64,000 bases of DNA from Rhipidocladum racemiflorum (lineage: Eukaryota > Streptophyta > Magnoliopsida > Poales > Poaceae), in NCBI GenBank assembly GCA_036346355.1, contig CM070577.1, positions 46,634,309-46,698,308 on the forward strand, read 5' to 3'. The notes beneath the pieces were generated by a model. It had not been told where the DNA came from and made no database searches. It saw nothing but the letters and a program-made list of their open reading frames with translations. The position numbers and the translations under genes were made by a program. Positions 20,471 through 32,009 of this stretch are shown one piece after another; the stretch's first letter is position 1, and each line of letters starts with the position of its first letter.

Positions 20471-22313
20471 TCAAAGAGGAACCAAGAAAGACACAATAAG
20501 CAGAGAGGGACTTGCGATCAGAGGAATCGCTAGCCTGTGAAGCATCTGAATAGGCCTGGAGCTGCAAGGGGCTGGAGCAAGAGAAAAAGAGACGGCGATC
20601 AATGGTACCACGAAGATACCGCAGGACCCGAAGGAGATGACTATAGTGTATCTGAGTAGGAGTCTGCATAAATTGACTCAGGATGTGAACAGCATAGGAG
20701 ATGTCAGGACGAGTAATACCAAGGTAAACAAGACTCCCAACTAGGTGGCGGTAGCGAGTAGGATCCTCAAGAGGTGTACCGTCAGTAGGACGAAGCTGAA
20801 GGTGAAGCTCCATAGGAGTGGAAACAGTACGCTGATCAGTGAGACATGCCCGATCAAGGAGATCCTGAATGTACTTCCGCTGGGAGAGGTAGTAGCCCTC
20901 CGGCGTGGAAGTGACCTCAATCCCAAGGAAATACCGAAGAGGACCCAAATCAGACATCTGGAACTGCTCACTGAGACGCGCCTTCACAAAGGCAATATAC
21001 TGAGGATCATCACCAGTGATGAGCATGTCGTCCATGTAGAGAAGAAGAAGAGTACGACCACGAGGAGAGGTGTGAACGAAGAGAGCAGGGTCGTGCTCAC
21101 TAGCAACAAAACCAGCAGCGGTGACAACAGAGGTGAAGCGCTCGAACCAAGCACGAGGGGCTTGTTTGAGCCCATAGAGAGAAAGGCAAAGGCGACACAC
21201 GTGGCCATCTGGCACAGAATAGCCAGGAGGTGGGTGCATGTAGACCTCCTCACGGAGCTCACCGTGAAGAAAAGCGTTCTTCACATCAAGCTGGGAGATG
21301 GTCCACCGACGAACAGAAGCAATGGCCACAAGTGTGTGCACAGTGGTCCGGTGAGCAACAGGAGCGAAGGTCTCCTCATAGTCACGCCCATACTCCTGCT
21401 GGAAACCACGTGCAACGAGACGCGCCTTATAACGCTCAATAGAACCATCAGAGCGAGTCTTGATCTTATAGACCCACTTGCACGTGATAGGAGTGACAGA
21501 AGCAGGAAGAGGGGCAAGGTCCCAAGTACCAGTGCGCTCTAGAGCAGCAAGCTCCTCAGCCATAGCGAATTGCCACTCAGGATGAGTAACAGCATCGCGA
21601 TAGGAAGTAGGCTCAGAGGAAACGGTAGTAGGAGCAACAAAGCCGTAGCGATCGGGACGAGGAATCGTACTCCGATCACGAAGAGCGTACCGCGGTGAAG
21701 GAGCAGGAGAGGTAGACTCTGAAGTAGGAGTAGAGGGAGAGGATGAAGTGGGAGTAGGAGCCGGACCTAAAAGAGAGGAGGAACTGGGAGGAGGTGGACG
21801 ACGAGTGTAGTGGAAACGGATAGGAGGTGGCGGAAAGGGAGGCTGCTGAGGTGATGAATGGGCGGGAATGGAAGGTGAGGTTGATGGTGGCGAGGATGGA
21901 GGTAAAGATAAGGACGGAGGAGAGGGTGGTGGTGGATAGGAGGAAGCATCAGGTAGAGTGAGAAAGGAGAGCGAATCAGAAGTAGAGTGCGGGCTAGAGG
22001 AAGGATCACGAGTGAAAAAGGATCGAGACTCATCAAAGGTGAGGTCTCGGGAGACCCGAATCCTGCGAGCCACAGGGTCCCAACAACGATAACCCTTGCG
22101 TTCAGCATCGTAGCCAAGAAAGACGCACTCAACAGACTGAGCAGTCAGCTTCGTCCGCTCACGAGGCTGAAAAAGCACAAAGACAACACACCCGAATCCG
22201 CTTCCCTCCGTCCGCATCGCACGAGCGCCGCCTCCGTCTGGCCGAGCCGCCGACGTCTGCGTCGCCGACTCGTCGCTGCCGCTTCCTCCGCGAGCCGTCG
22301 CCAGCCTGGCCAC
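20388..22313 (-). CDS. Truncated copia polyprotein: integrase C-terminal tail, reverse transcriptase, part of RNase H
   Basis: 641 residues. The first 40 or so are GC-rich leader sequence with no family match. From residue 40 the protein shows the end of integrase (SVECVFLGYDAERKGYRCWDP), then a long Ser/Pro linker. RT starts at about residue 265 (WDLAPLPASVTPITCKWVYK), with the first catalytic Asp in ISQLDVKNAFLHGEL, YGLKQAPRAWFERF, and the YMDD box in LLLYMDDMLITGDD; RNase H starts near residue 560. The upstream deletion removes gag, protease and the integrase core and leaves the frame open. It probably depends on proteins from other copies if it moves. The start codon is nominal, since copia RT is normally released from a longer polyprotein. 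Confidence 0.85.
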   Translation of the reverse strand: MARLATARGGSGSDESATQTSAARPDGGGARAMRTEGSGFGCVVFVLFQPRERTKLTAQSVECVFLGYDAERKGYRCWDPVARRIRVSRDLTFDESRSFFTRDPSSSPHSTSDSLSFLTLPDASSYPPPPSPPSLSLPPSSPPSTSPSIPAHSSPQQPPFPPPPIRFHYTRRPPPPSSSSLLGPAPTPTSSSPSTPTSESTSPAPSPRYALRDRSTIPRPDRYGFVAPTTVSSEPTSYRDAVTHPEWQFAMAEELAALERTGTWDLAPLPASVTPITCKWVYKIKTRSDGSIERYKARLVARGFQQEYGRDYEETFAPVAHRTTVHTLVAIASVRRWTISQLDVKNAFLHGELREEVYMHPPPGYSVPDGHVCRLCLSLYGLKQAPRAWFERFTSVVTAAGFVASEHDPALFVHTSPRGRTLLLLYMDDMLITGDDPQYIAFVKARLSEQFQMSDLGPLRYFLGIEVTSTPEGYYLSQRKYIQDLLDRACLTDQRTVSTPMELHLQLRPTDGTPLEDPTRYRHLVGSLVYLGITRPDISYAVHILSQFMQTPTQIHYSHLLRVLRYLRGTIDRRLFFSCSSPLQLQAYSDASQASDSSDRKSLSAYCVFLGSSLIAWKTKKRLRSRSAKDWRVASAGLCDS

Positions 22314-22561
22314 GCAGGCGACGCTGGCAGAAGCGGCGCGAGACGACGCGACGACGACGGCTCGCCGGAGGGAGGCGACGCGGACGGAGGGCAGCGTCGA
22401 GGCGACGCAGACGAAGTGAGGCGGCGGCTCGAGGAGCGGCAGCTCGGGGAAGCAGAGGCTGCCGCCGGAAAGCAGAGGAGGAGAGAAGGGAGGATGACTC
22501 GCGGGCGGCAGACTGCGGCATGGGCGGCAAGCAAAGGTTAGGGGAAACCCTAGCTAGGGTC

Positions 22562-22574
22562 AGCCTCGATACCA
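22562..22574 (-). other. Primer-binding site of the young copia element
   Basis: On the minus strand TGGTATCGAGGCTG follows the 5' LTR end directly. It differs at one or two positions from the standard initiator tRNA-Met complement TGGTATCAGAGC. Confidence 0.75.
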
Positions 22575-22682
22575 TGTTAGAATGGTTGCATGCATTCCAA
22601 AATGGGCCAAAGGGCCAAAACAGTGTACATGTACAAAGAGGGTAAAATAGCAAATAACACCCTATACAAGTCTAGTTTAACA
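22575..22682 (-). repeat. 5' LTR of the young copia element
   Basis: 108 bp, identical by eye to 19974-20081. It is flanked on the outside by TTAAC (22683-22687). Confidence 0.92.
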
Positions 22683-22687
22683 TTAAC

Positions 22688-23159
22688 ATGGAATGCAATT
22701 TATTGTTGCTAAATGTTTATTTTATAACTTCAAATTATCTAAAATATAGCAAAGGTCATGCCAAATTTTTTTATTTTGTTACCATCGTTGTGCTATTTAT
22801 ATTCTCCTATTCTTTCCATATTTTTTTAATGTATTTATAACATTTATTGTAATTTTTTTGTCTTTACCTTGTTTTTACAAATTTCTAGCATTTTTTCAGA
22901 TTTTTTCAACTATTTTTTGTAAATTTCCTCAAATTTCCTCAGTTTTCCTTCACACCGTCGATTTTCCACGAAATATCGTCGATAATCGGTGCTTATCGCA
23001 CGATTTTCGCTACTTTATTGTCGGTTTTACAATTTTTCCACTCGTTTTGGCTTCGTCTGGGTATTTATGCGGTTTCTAGCGATTTTCCAGCGAAAATCGA
23101 CGAAAATCGATACCGCTAGGGTTGCGAAAATCCCCCCAAAAACGATATTGCAAACCCTG
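22688..23159. mobile_element. 3' terminal region of a hAT element
   Basis: AT-rich sequence gives way to alternating CGATTTTC/GAAAATCG words (22960-23120) and ends ATATTGCAAACCCTG. Read inward on the minus strand the end is CAGGGTTTGCAATATCG, a hAT-like terminus starting CAGGG. Together with the coding tail at 19173-19601 it suggests a hAT element whose 3' part was split by the copia insertion. A left terminus is not visible. Confidence 0.45.
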
Positions 23160-24510
23160 CCCCCACTCCCTAGTCCAATGTGGGCTGGCACAGCGCCATG
23201 GATGCCATGGATGCCAAGAAAGGTAGAAGGAGAAAAAAATCAACTAGAGGTAGAAGAAAGTAAAGAAAAGTTACCTCCATTGCATTTGCGAATGAGCCTC
23301 CAATATGGGCCAACTTAGCCATGGGTCCACGCCAACCAAGATCAATAGCCACCAGTACACCACACCACCAAACTGGCCCCAAATCCCCAATCCCAATCCC
23401 CATTCTCCATCCGAAATAAGAAAAAACCCCAAATAAATCCATGGATCGAGCATTTCAGCAATCCTCGGGGCGGCGGCAAAAGCGGCATGCAGTGGCTAGT
23501 TGGGCGGAGGAGGCTTGAAGGAAGAGGCGACCTGAGGAGGCCCGAGCGCGATCGAGGAGGTGAGGAGCCCTAAGTGTGGCCGAGGTAAGATGAGGAGACC
23601 AGAGCCTAGTGGTCCACCGAGGAGGAGGCCCGAGCCCCTTGACCCACTGTTAGATCTACCCACCACCCATGCGAGATCGTGAGGAGCCCTAAACATGGCT
23701 GAGGTCTCGAGGAGCCTAAGTGTGGCGGACAATCGAGGAGCCCTTAGCTTGGCCGAGGTCCCTCGAGGTGCAAGAGGAGCCAAGTGGGTGTGCTACCTGT
23801 GTGGATGACTAGACAGCATTGACTACTTTATTTTATATGAAAAAGTTAAATGCTTATTTGTTTTTATTTTATATGAACTAATCTACTGAGTATTGACTAC
23901 TTGCATTTATCGTTTCTTAGATTTGTTAGAGATGGGCTAACGAACATTACATAAATATTTTTCAAGTAATATAAGTAGTATTCCTCACACTAATAAGAGA
24001 AAGAATCAAACAAAGAAACCGCGAGTTTGTTGATGTGGGACTTAAGCTCGATGCACGCGGCATGGAAGCAGCGTGTAGTGCTGCACTACTTGGTGACCTT
24101 ACCAGCTAGTTGGATCGCCGCCCTATGGCTCCTCTTGCATCGTAGGCTCAGCTCACCGCCACCGCCGAGCAGCTCGAGACGCGACGCTGCAACCACCATT
24201 GTCTCCGTCAAGAGCATCGTCGCCACGGCCAAGCTGGTGAGCACCCCCTAAAATTTGGTTCTGGGTTCGCCACTGATCGTACCTCTAGTCGTTGAACCTT
24301 TGTATGCAATTTGCTCCTTAATTTTTGCATGGGAAGCACAGTTCAGTGCAATTGAATTATTTTGATTAACGCCATGTGAAGGTGAAAAAGAGTTTTTGCT
24401 TTGAATGTCCTCATTGCGATGCAATGCAAAGGGTTCAAGTGAATCAACCCTATGTGCAGTTTTTGTCAGACCCCGGAAAAACACTTCCAAAATTCTCTGT
24501 GTATCATGTA
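23160..24510. other. Intergenic sequence without a recognised gene
   Basis: Contains a purine-rich stretch, and at 23500-23790 a loose short repeat around GAGGAGCCCTAAGTGTGGCC/GAGGT that occurs about four times. A GC-rich piece at 24040-24240 has open frames but no recognisable motif. Confidence 0.4.
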
Positions 24511-27500
24511 TGTCACGGCCCCGAATTCGAGTTTGACTCATGCAGCTAGCACTAACACAAACCAATCTTTAGCCGCATTCGAGATCAATCTCTAACTCCC
24601 AAGCATATCCTAAACTGCCACTTAGAGGTATTCCGAACTTAACCAAAAGTTTAGAGATAGAAAACCTTAGGCTGCAAATGTGATTTTCATCAAAGTTTAG
24701 AGCCCCATAATTGGAGATCCATAATGATTGAGGATGTGCACGTTAGTTGGTTACAAACTAGGAACCTTTCTTTATACAATGGTTGAGTTTTCTAGCCAAT
24801 CCAACATCAAACGCTAATTTTAAACATGGCTCCAAAATTGAATTCAATGCTGTAGTTATTTGGGGACTTAGCCATAGCACTTAGAACTTAGTCCTAGCAC
24901 TTGGTCTCCTTGTGTATGGGCCATTGGACACAAAACAGCAGCAAGTGGAGACAAAACAGCAGCCACCCACTTCCTTCCTCCCCAAATCGTGCAACCTCCC
25001 AAGGTCTTGGCCAAGCTCCCTTCTGGGAGAAGCCTCCTCCATTGCAGCTCCTCTTGTGGGGTTCTTCCTCCTCCCTCTTGCTGCACCTTGGAGCTCCTCC
25101 CCAGCAGTCCCAAGGCCGGCGCCCTCCACTCCATCCTCCAAGTCGGCTTCCTTCCTCCTCTTCCTTCCCCATGGCTCCTCCATAAGGGAGATTAAGGTAA
25201 GACTCCCCATGGCTAGATCTAGTCCTAGAAGGTCTTTTACTTCTATTTTTGTGCGCCTAGGTCTGATTTGGGGAAGTTTTGGTGGGAAACCCATGTTCTA
25301 GGGTTTGGAGCAAAATCCTGATTTTCGAGCAGATTTTCTAGCTGCTGTTTTTCATCTTTTTGAGCAAGTTAGAAGATTCATCTCCCAGGACGGATGAAGA
25401 ATTAGTTGTAGATAATCGAATCATCTTTCATTTCCAATTGGAATCGTTCAATTTCGTTAATCCAGCTGAAAGTTATGACCAATTTGGTACAGACTGTCCA
25501 GAGTGGGTGCAGATTGGCAGAGCTGTTGTTTTGCTAAGTTTTGGGTGTGATAAACTGGTTGATGTCCGAATGGGGGTAGTGGGAATTGTAGGTAGGGTTC
25601 TTATGCTCAATTAGAAACTGGGAGTGCTAAGTTTGGTGGAGTGATTAAAAAGTTACACTCATGTGAATGACTAGCTGTCTGAAACTCTGAATATTGTGAA
25701 CACTGAACATTGCTCTCTGTTCCTGGCCGAACTGGGAGTTGTACATGCAATGGATGGATAATTGGCCAAATCTAAGCTGTAGATATTCTTATTAAGTTTC
25801 ATTAGAACTTGGAAGCACTCGATTCCATCAAACCTTGTAGAAGTTATGGTGATTTTGGTGAAATCTGTCCAGAATTTGTGCATTTGTGCCGAGTACTATT
25901 CTTTTCTGTTTTTGGGCAAGATAAAGCAATGTGTTGTCAATTGGGGGTAGATATATGTGTAGGTATTGTTCTTATGTTCATTTATAAACTGGAATCAATC
26001 AAATTGGTTGAGTAGATAAATAGATATGCTCATTTGAAATGCTTGTTGTTCTGAAAATTCACAGTTTGGGGTTTGAAAAAAAACAAAAGGGTAGTGTGTT
26101 GCTGTTTTTAGATTTCAGAGATGCTACAAAAGTTAGGATTTGGTTGGAGTAGTGTAGAGCATTTCAAAATATTGCTTGGCTATGAATGTGGAGTGTTAAT
26201 GTTTGCATTTTCATTTTTGATTGATGAATGTTTGCATTCTTTTTGGAGCTAACATGGGTCTTTAGTTGTCATTTCATCTCATGTGCACGGCATGCATCTC
26301 ATTTCATACATTGTGATCGTGTAGAGAACGAACCTGCAGAGGTGGACATGACCGTAGCCGAGGGTGGGATTGAGGAGCATATTGTGGTTGAGAATCCGGC
26401 AGAAGCTCAAGGCAAGCACCTAAGCATATTCAACCTTATGTATAATTGTATTTTGTGAAAAAATTGATTATTGGATGATTAAGTCATGCATTAGGAGTTG
26501 AATTGTGGGAATGGTATTAGAACATATTTGCTGCACATACACTCATTGATAATTGTTGAATACCTCCTTTGGAACTAGACTATGGGTAATTATCTTGTGT
26601 CCATGCTTAGTTTGCTTATATGTCGGGTATGGGCCAAGTGGTGGAAGGTTCCATCGCTTGAGAATATTTACTTCAAACTATTGGGCTACAATGGATTGGG
26701 TAGGAACTGAAATGTGAAATTGAGACCGGGCGAGAGGGTTGGATCATTTGAGTGTGGAGACTCAAATGCGTAGTCTTGCCTGTGTCGGTTGAGGACCGAT
26801 CTGTTGTTTGCCCTTTGATCGAGCACACTTTGTTAATCGCATGCCTGATTATGGTACGGTAAGCCACCCTTTCATGGCATACTACTCGATGGGTCATGCC
26901 CTCATGCGGTTGGACGTGGTTGAGGGCGAGGCTTAGGCCGACTCTCGAGGGCCAAGCGAGGCTTGGGCCACTCCAGGGGGTGCTAGGTGCTAGGACCGCA
27001 TGAAGATGGTTCAACGAGTAGGTATGGATGGGAGGAGGGTTGACATGAGGTTCCCTCGTGGGATTCATGTCGTGTGATTGATGATCCCCTGTAGGGTGAG
27101 TAAGCGATTCGAATTGCCGCGCTCTCGGATATGAGCGTGCTTGGTCATCGCACATTTAGCGTAGTAACAACTTAAACTTGAAGCTAGTTGGTACATTGAT
27201 GATTATACTTGTTCATGAATAACTTGCTTCTCCTTATTGTTTAATTGCAGATTTCACTCTAGTAATAGGTGTTGTCCATAAGTGCTATAAAACTTGTGAA
27301 TGGAGTAGTAGAATGAAATTATGCAACAAAGTTAAGCTTTTCCGCACTTGTTACCTTAAGCTTATGCCTTGCTACATCCAATGCATATTCTTTCGAATCG
27401 GTCATATATGGACCATGGGTAAGTCTTGCGAGTACCTTTTATAATCATGCTTCTGCTCTGTGGTTTTCAGGTGAGGGCGAAGAAGGATGTGAGTTCTGTC

Positions 27501-29861
27501 CGTATTGTCTCTCGGTGACTGGGCGAGGCACCGAATAGAGGCTATGCTCGACGATACAAACGCCTAGAAGTGTTCAGGGGCAGGACACTTCCGCACCGTA
27601 TTGCCTCACTGGTGTAGAACTCCACTTCTGAATCAATAGAGTAAGCAAGGGTGAGTACAAAAGTACTCCGCAAGTCACACCGAAAAATATAGTATTAATG
27701 CAAGGGTGACAAAGGAAGGTTATATGGTTGACTTTAGCATAAGGCAACAATTTTCTAAATACTCTAAGTAATTTCTCAATTGCATAATTTTAAGAAAATT
27801 TAATTTTTACATATTTTCAACACATGAATCACTCCTTGAATTATCCAAATTTTTCCCATGATGGACTCACTCCATCCCAACATCACTTTTGTAATCTAAT
27901 TTTAAAATACCAAATTCTAATCTACGAATGGCTTGATCGGTATGCCCATGACCATGGGCGCAGCTAATCGATTAGTTTTACACTCTGCAAAGGTTGTGCA
28001 ACATTACCCACAAGACATGATAGTCTCCATGCGTCGGCACACTTCCTTATGTGTGCAACAGAGAAAATCACGACAAGGCCCCTATAATAACCCATCCATG
28101 TGGTCATGCCAGCTAAGATTTCACCGGTAAAAGAATCCCTCTAGTCAGAAGCCCCATCTTGCACCAGAGTGGTAGCCTCACGCTTTCACCACACTACTAC
28201 CTCCAAATGGCATGACTGTCCATGGTATGTTTTAATACGGCTAGCTAGATCTGTCGAATTCCAGACTTGTGGTAGTACGGTTAGGCTTTACATTAAGCGA
28301 AACTCAGACCGGTCCTTAATTGACTAGGCGAGACTTTTCACAAACCCAGTTCCACACCACCACCCAACCAATACTCATCCGGTCTAAATCACATTTCATT
28401 TTAACCATACTATCAACATCATAATTCTCATTTTTAGATTTCCCAAAATTTCCTAAGTCTGGTTCTAAGCATGTCTGAGCATTTTCCAAGTACAATCATA
28501 TAATAATTAATATTTTTCTAAGGTCTACAATGGAATAAGAATTCAATTTTCAAAGGTGGCATAACAATTCTAGGTATAACTATGAAATTAAAATTGGGAT
28601 AGAAATTACATTCCTAACAATTAAGTATAAAATAATTTAAATTCAAAATACAAGTTTAAAAAACTGGGATCAACGTGATCAAGGAGATGTGACTTGCCTG
28701 GTTCGTGGGTTGTTGCTCAAATTGCCGCTTGGATACTTCTCTAACTCTTAGAAAACTACACACGAAAAGCAACCAAATTTAAATAAAATACCAAACTAGC
28801 ATAAAACAGAAATTTTGGATTTTAGATGAATTTAGGAAGAAAAACAGAGGCAAACGGAGTTCTAACGGGCTAAAATGGTCTCCCGGAAGTTTAAAAACAA
28901 ATAAAAAGGCGAAAAGGATTTTTCTGGATATTTGGAATTATTTTTCTAAAGAAAAATCCAAATTATTGCACATGCTGATGTTAGCGATGAATTTCCAAAT
29001 TTTTAGATTTATTTTTCAAACGAAAAACCAAAATTATAACGCAATGCTGATGTCATAATTGATTTTTGGTCGGAATTATTTCTAAACGGGAAAATCCCGA
29101 GTGGCTGATAGTTGGGGCTGGCTCAGGGTGGACCAGGTTCACGCGGGGCCATGCACCTGGTGCATGCGCGTGCGGGCATGGCCGAGCGACGTGGGAGGTA
29201 GCGACTAGCGGTCGAAAGGGTGAGGGAGGAGGGTGGCGCGGGGGCTAGAGGTGGTGGAGGAGGTCGGCGACGGGCGTGGCTGGTGTCGGGGAAGAAGGCG
29301 GTGGCGGCAGCTAGGGGGAAGAAGGAAGCGAGGGACAGGAGGAGGTAGTGTGGGGGAGAGAGAGGGGCCAGATGATGCACACGGTGGCCCAATCTTCCGA
29401 TAGGTGGAGGTAAGTCGATTGGTGGATACTCGACGTTGACGATCTGGCTTCCGACCAGAATCGATCCGAACCCTGCAATCGCTACACCACGGCCCCGTTG
29501 GTTATCAACTACGCACAAACACAGTTGACCTCGCCAAGAATATGGCAGTAGGGGGCGTGAGGGGGAAACTCTAGGGTTGTGTGCGGCCGGAAGGGGGGCG
29601 CACACAACCTGGGCTTGGCCCTCAACGCTTACAAGGCCGAAAAATAGCCCAAAACAGGAATTTCGTGCATTGTTTTGATGATTCCTGTCGACTCGTGATG
29701 AATCTGGAGATGAGACCAGAACAATTGGAAAGATCTCGTCGTTATATTTCTAACAAGCACAAGAACTCCTCCATTGGACTCCGTATGAGAAAGTTATGCC
29801 CGTTTTAGTGAAGTGCTGTCCCCTGACTCCGAACTAAACTTGGTAGCTGAATTGTGGATGA
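24511..29861. mobile_element. Non-coding LTR-like sequence, unresolved
   Basis: The boundary word TGTCACGGCCCCGAATTCG at 24511 has LTR character. Inside are an imperfect duplication of about 430 bp (about 25350-25620 and 25790-26030, sharing GAAAGTTATGACC/GAAGTTATGGTG and GTAGGxxTTCTTATG phrases), a palindromic GAGTACAAAAGTACTC at 27653 and long AT-rich stretches. No gag or pol motif is found on either strand over 5.3 kb. I read it as one or two old long LTRs, or a large non-autonomous retroelement, whose right part was cut by the duplication junction at 29862. Ends and orientation cannot be fixed by reading. Confidence 0.4.
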
Positions 29862-31034
29862 CTTCACAAATATCGGGCCTTCTCATAGGCTTATTTGAGA
29901 AGGTCTCTAGTTATCATGCCTCCAAGCTATCTAGGAGGCCGCAACCTCCAAGAAAATAGACTTGACGCTTGCTTAAAGGGTTTGAGTGCTTCTAATGGCT
30001 TAATTAATGCAATGCACTCAATTTACTCTCAACAACTCACAATTTTGAAATTGAATCCACAAAGAGTGTAGAGGGAGTTTCAAGGGCTTAGAATGCATTC
30101 AATGTTGTCACCGACCAAACCCTTGGTGCAGGTGGGGGTTATTTATAACCCTCACCAAAAAACTAGACGTTGGATGCTCTTTTTAGGAAAACTCCCCGAG
30201 TCCGACACTACCGGCCTGTAAGGGCCGGTAGTGCCAGCTGAGCTCCAACGGTAGACCTAGTGCATTTAATACACTTGATTCTAGCCATTACCACCAACCC
30301 CCACAGGTTCAGCACTACTACCAAAAATGGCCGGTAGCGCTGCATTTTCAAATAGGCAGATGTGGGGTCTTTTGGAAAAAGAGTATCGAGGTTATTGGGG
30401 CGGTACTGCCGCTTGACCAGCAGTATCTCTCCACATGGCCAGTAGTACCGCTCAAGGCCAAGGCACAAAAATACTGCTCTTTGTAAAATAAGTACCGCCA
30501 TGTTAGGGGCAGTGCTGCCGCTCACCCAGAAGTACCGCTCCACACGGCCGGTAGTGCCGGCCACCGAAGAACACAAAATTCAGGATTTCTGTTAAATAGC
30601 TACCACCACCTAGTGGACAATACTGCCACTCCACCAGTATTAACGCTCCTAGGGGTCGGTAGTGTCATGTTTTACAGGAAAGCAAGAATTTTAGCAAGAT
30701 CTTGATGCAAATGAAAAAGGTATGAGTTGTCACAATAATTTAGCCATTTAGATGCAATTATTTTCAAGATACTAATCAAGTCCCCTAAATAGTACGACAT
30801 CAAACCTAGCAACTCTCTCCAAACACTGAGATCGGCAAAATGCTATAAAAAGATCCTTAATTTTTATACCTTGATATTGAGCTTGACTTCGAATAGGGAC
30901 TCATGTTATTGCTTTTCGTATTCTGTTAACAGGGGCCAACCACCTTTTGCACACTCAACGCAAAATGTTAATCCACAAATATTGATTTTCATTAATTACC
31001 AAAACCATACAAAATTGGAGGCCTAGATACTTCA
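29862..31034 (-). repeat. Partial solo copia LTR in copy A
   Basis: The segment matches 38053-39224 and ends GCCTAGATACTTCA, after which CCTATGCAATG resumes the gypsy sequence, as in copy B. Its other end is missing. It carries the same iterated GGTAGTGCCG and AGTACCGC words (30200-30660) as the complete copy. Confidence 0.85.
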
Positions 31035-31337
31035 CCTATGCAATGTGTCAGATAAAGCTAAGGTGACAATTGAGGAAAAGGATGAAATGTTGAAGAAGCT
31101 TAAGGAGAATTTGAACAAGGCACAAAATCGGATCAAGAAGTTTACTGACAAGCTAAGAACAAAAAAGTAGTTTTGAAGTAGGAGACATGATCTATTTGAA
31201 GACGCAACCTTAACGACAAAGCGCATTTCGGTTGACAGGATCCTTGAAACTCATAGCTAAGTATTATGGGCCTTTTAGAGTGATGAACAAGATTGGGGCA
31301 GTAGCCTACCGACTACAACTACCTCAAGAAGCTAGCA
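31035..31337 (+). pseudogene. gypsy integrase/tail fragment in copy A
   Basis: This stretch encodes, with breaks, the KEENLNKAQNRIKK-type segment and then SKYYGPFRVMNKIG and YRLQLPQEASI, the end of a chromovirus-like gypsy integrase. It stops abruptly at GCTAGCATT, where the 707-base deletion joins it to the ARF fragment. An in-frame stop after the AKKxL segment and missing bases make it non-functional. Confidence 0.75.
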
Positions 31338-31742
31338 TTGGGGCCCCTCTCCCTCAAAGAACAGTCTTTCAGCAAGAAGTCCTGCAACAGACAAGGATTA
31401 ATTGAGTTACTTGTTCGGAGTCTTTTCAGCGCTAATCTAGAGAGATGGGGAGGCATGGAGGAACATGCGCTTCATGATCTAATCTCTTTTAACTTGTCTT
31501 TTGCTTGTGGTATGATGCTTCCTGTTTACTTCGTCAAAGCAAATCAGCCCCTATGGAGACACTACTTCCAGAGCACCCAAGGCCTCATTTTTGTTGTTTA
31601 CAGAAATGATAGAGAGCGTGTTGTTGATACAAGAGATGAGCTCCACCAGATGTTGAACAATGTATTATCACACTGCAATATTATTTTCTTTCCAAGGAAT
31701 AAAAAACGTTGTCTACACATAGATTTATGTTACCAATCATAA
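31338..31742 (+). pseudogene. ARF GTPase gene fragment, copy A
   Basis: An open frame of 134 residues includes [20 protein letters not shown], then DRERVVDTRDELHQMLNN. This is the segment that in ADP-ribosylation factors follows the GTPase switch II region ([23 protein letters not shown] in general form), about 38 of some 181 residues. The Asp of the VVDSNDR stretch is Tyr here. The residues before (from the frame start) and after (from VLSHCNIIFF on) do not look like ARF and may be intron or other captured sequence. No GTP-binding motif remains, so it cannot work as a GTPase. It stands directly next to gypsy sequence in copy A. Confidence 0.75.
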
Positions 31743-32009
31743 ATGGCCTCTAGTTTTAAGACTATTCGGCCAGGATTTAACATGGACTTGCACTTAATTC
31801 TTTTGGTCATCGGTGCGCATGTAAGAATACCTACCTGAGTGCCAGTGTGTGCAGCTCGTTACTATTGGTAAGTAAAGATTTAAAAAGCTTACTTTAGTTC
31901 TGATGTAAGCAATGCGCACTGTACAAAATTTCAATAGTCCGATCATCTAATGAGTAATATCAAAAGCTAAAGAAGATCAATTGTGATCGGTCGCAAATAT
32001 CTTGCAAGC

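Larger units (their letters stand above)
19974..22682 (-). mobile_element. Young, internally deleted Ty1-copia element with identical 108-bp LTRs
   Basis: TGTTAGAATGG...GTTTAACA is present at 19974-20081 and 22575-22682, and I see no difference between the two copies over 108 bases. TTAAC flanks both sides (19969-19973 and 22683-22687), a 5-bp target duplication. On the minus strand the 5' LTR (right copy) is followed by TGGTATCGAGGC, a primer site, and the 3' LTR is preceded by TTGAGGGGGG, a polypurine tract. Internal length is only about 2.5 kb. gag, protease and the integrase core are missing, whereas RT is intact and RNase H has one frameshift. It is inserted in the hAT remnant. Confidence 0.92.

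Noticed and set aside
29123..29605. Pro-rich minus-strand frame of 160 codons
   Set aside because: It sits in an LTR-like GC-rich stretch, with no start context and no domain.
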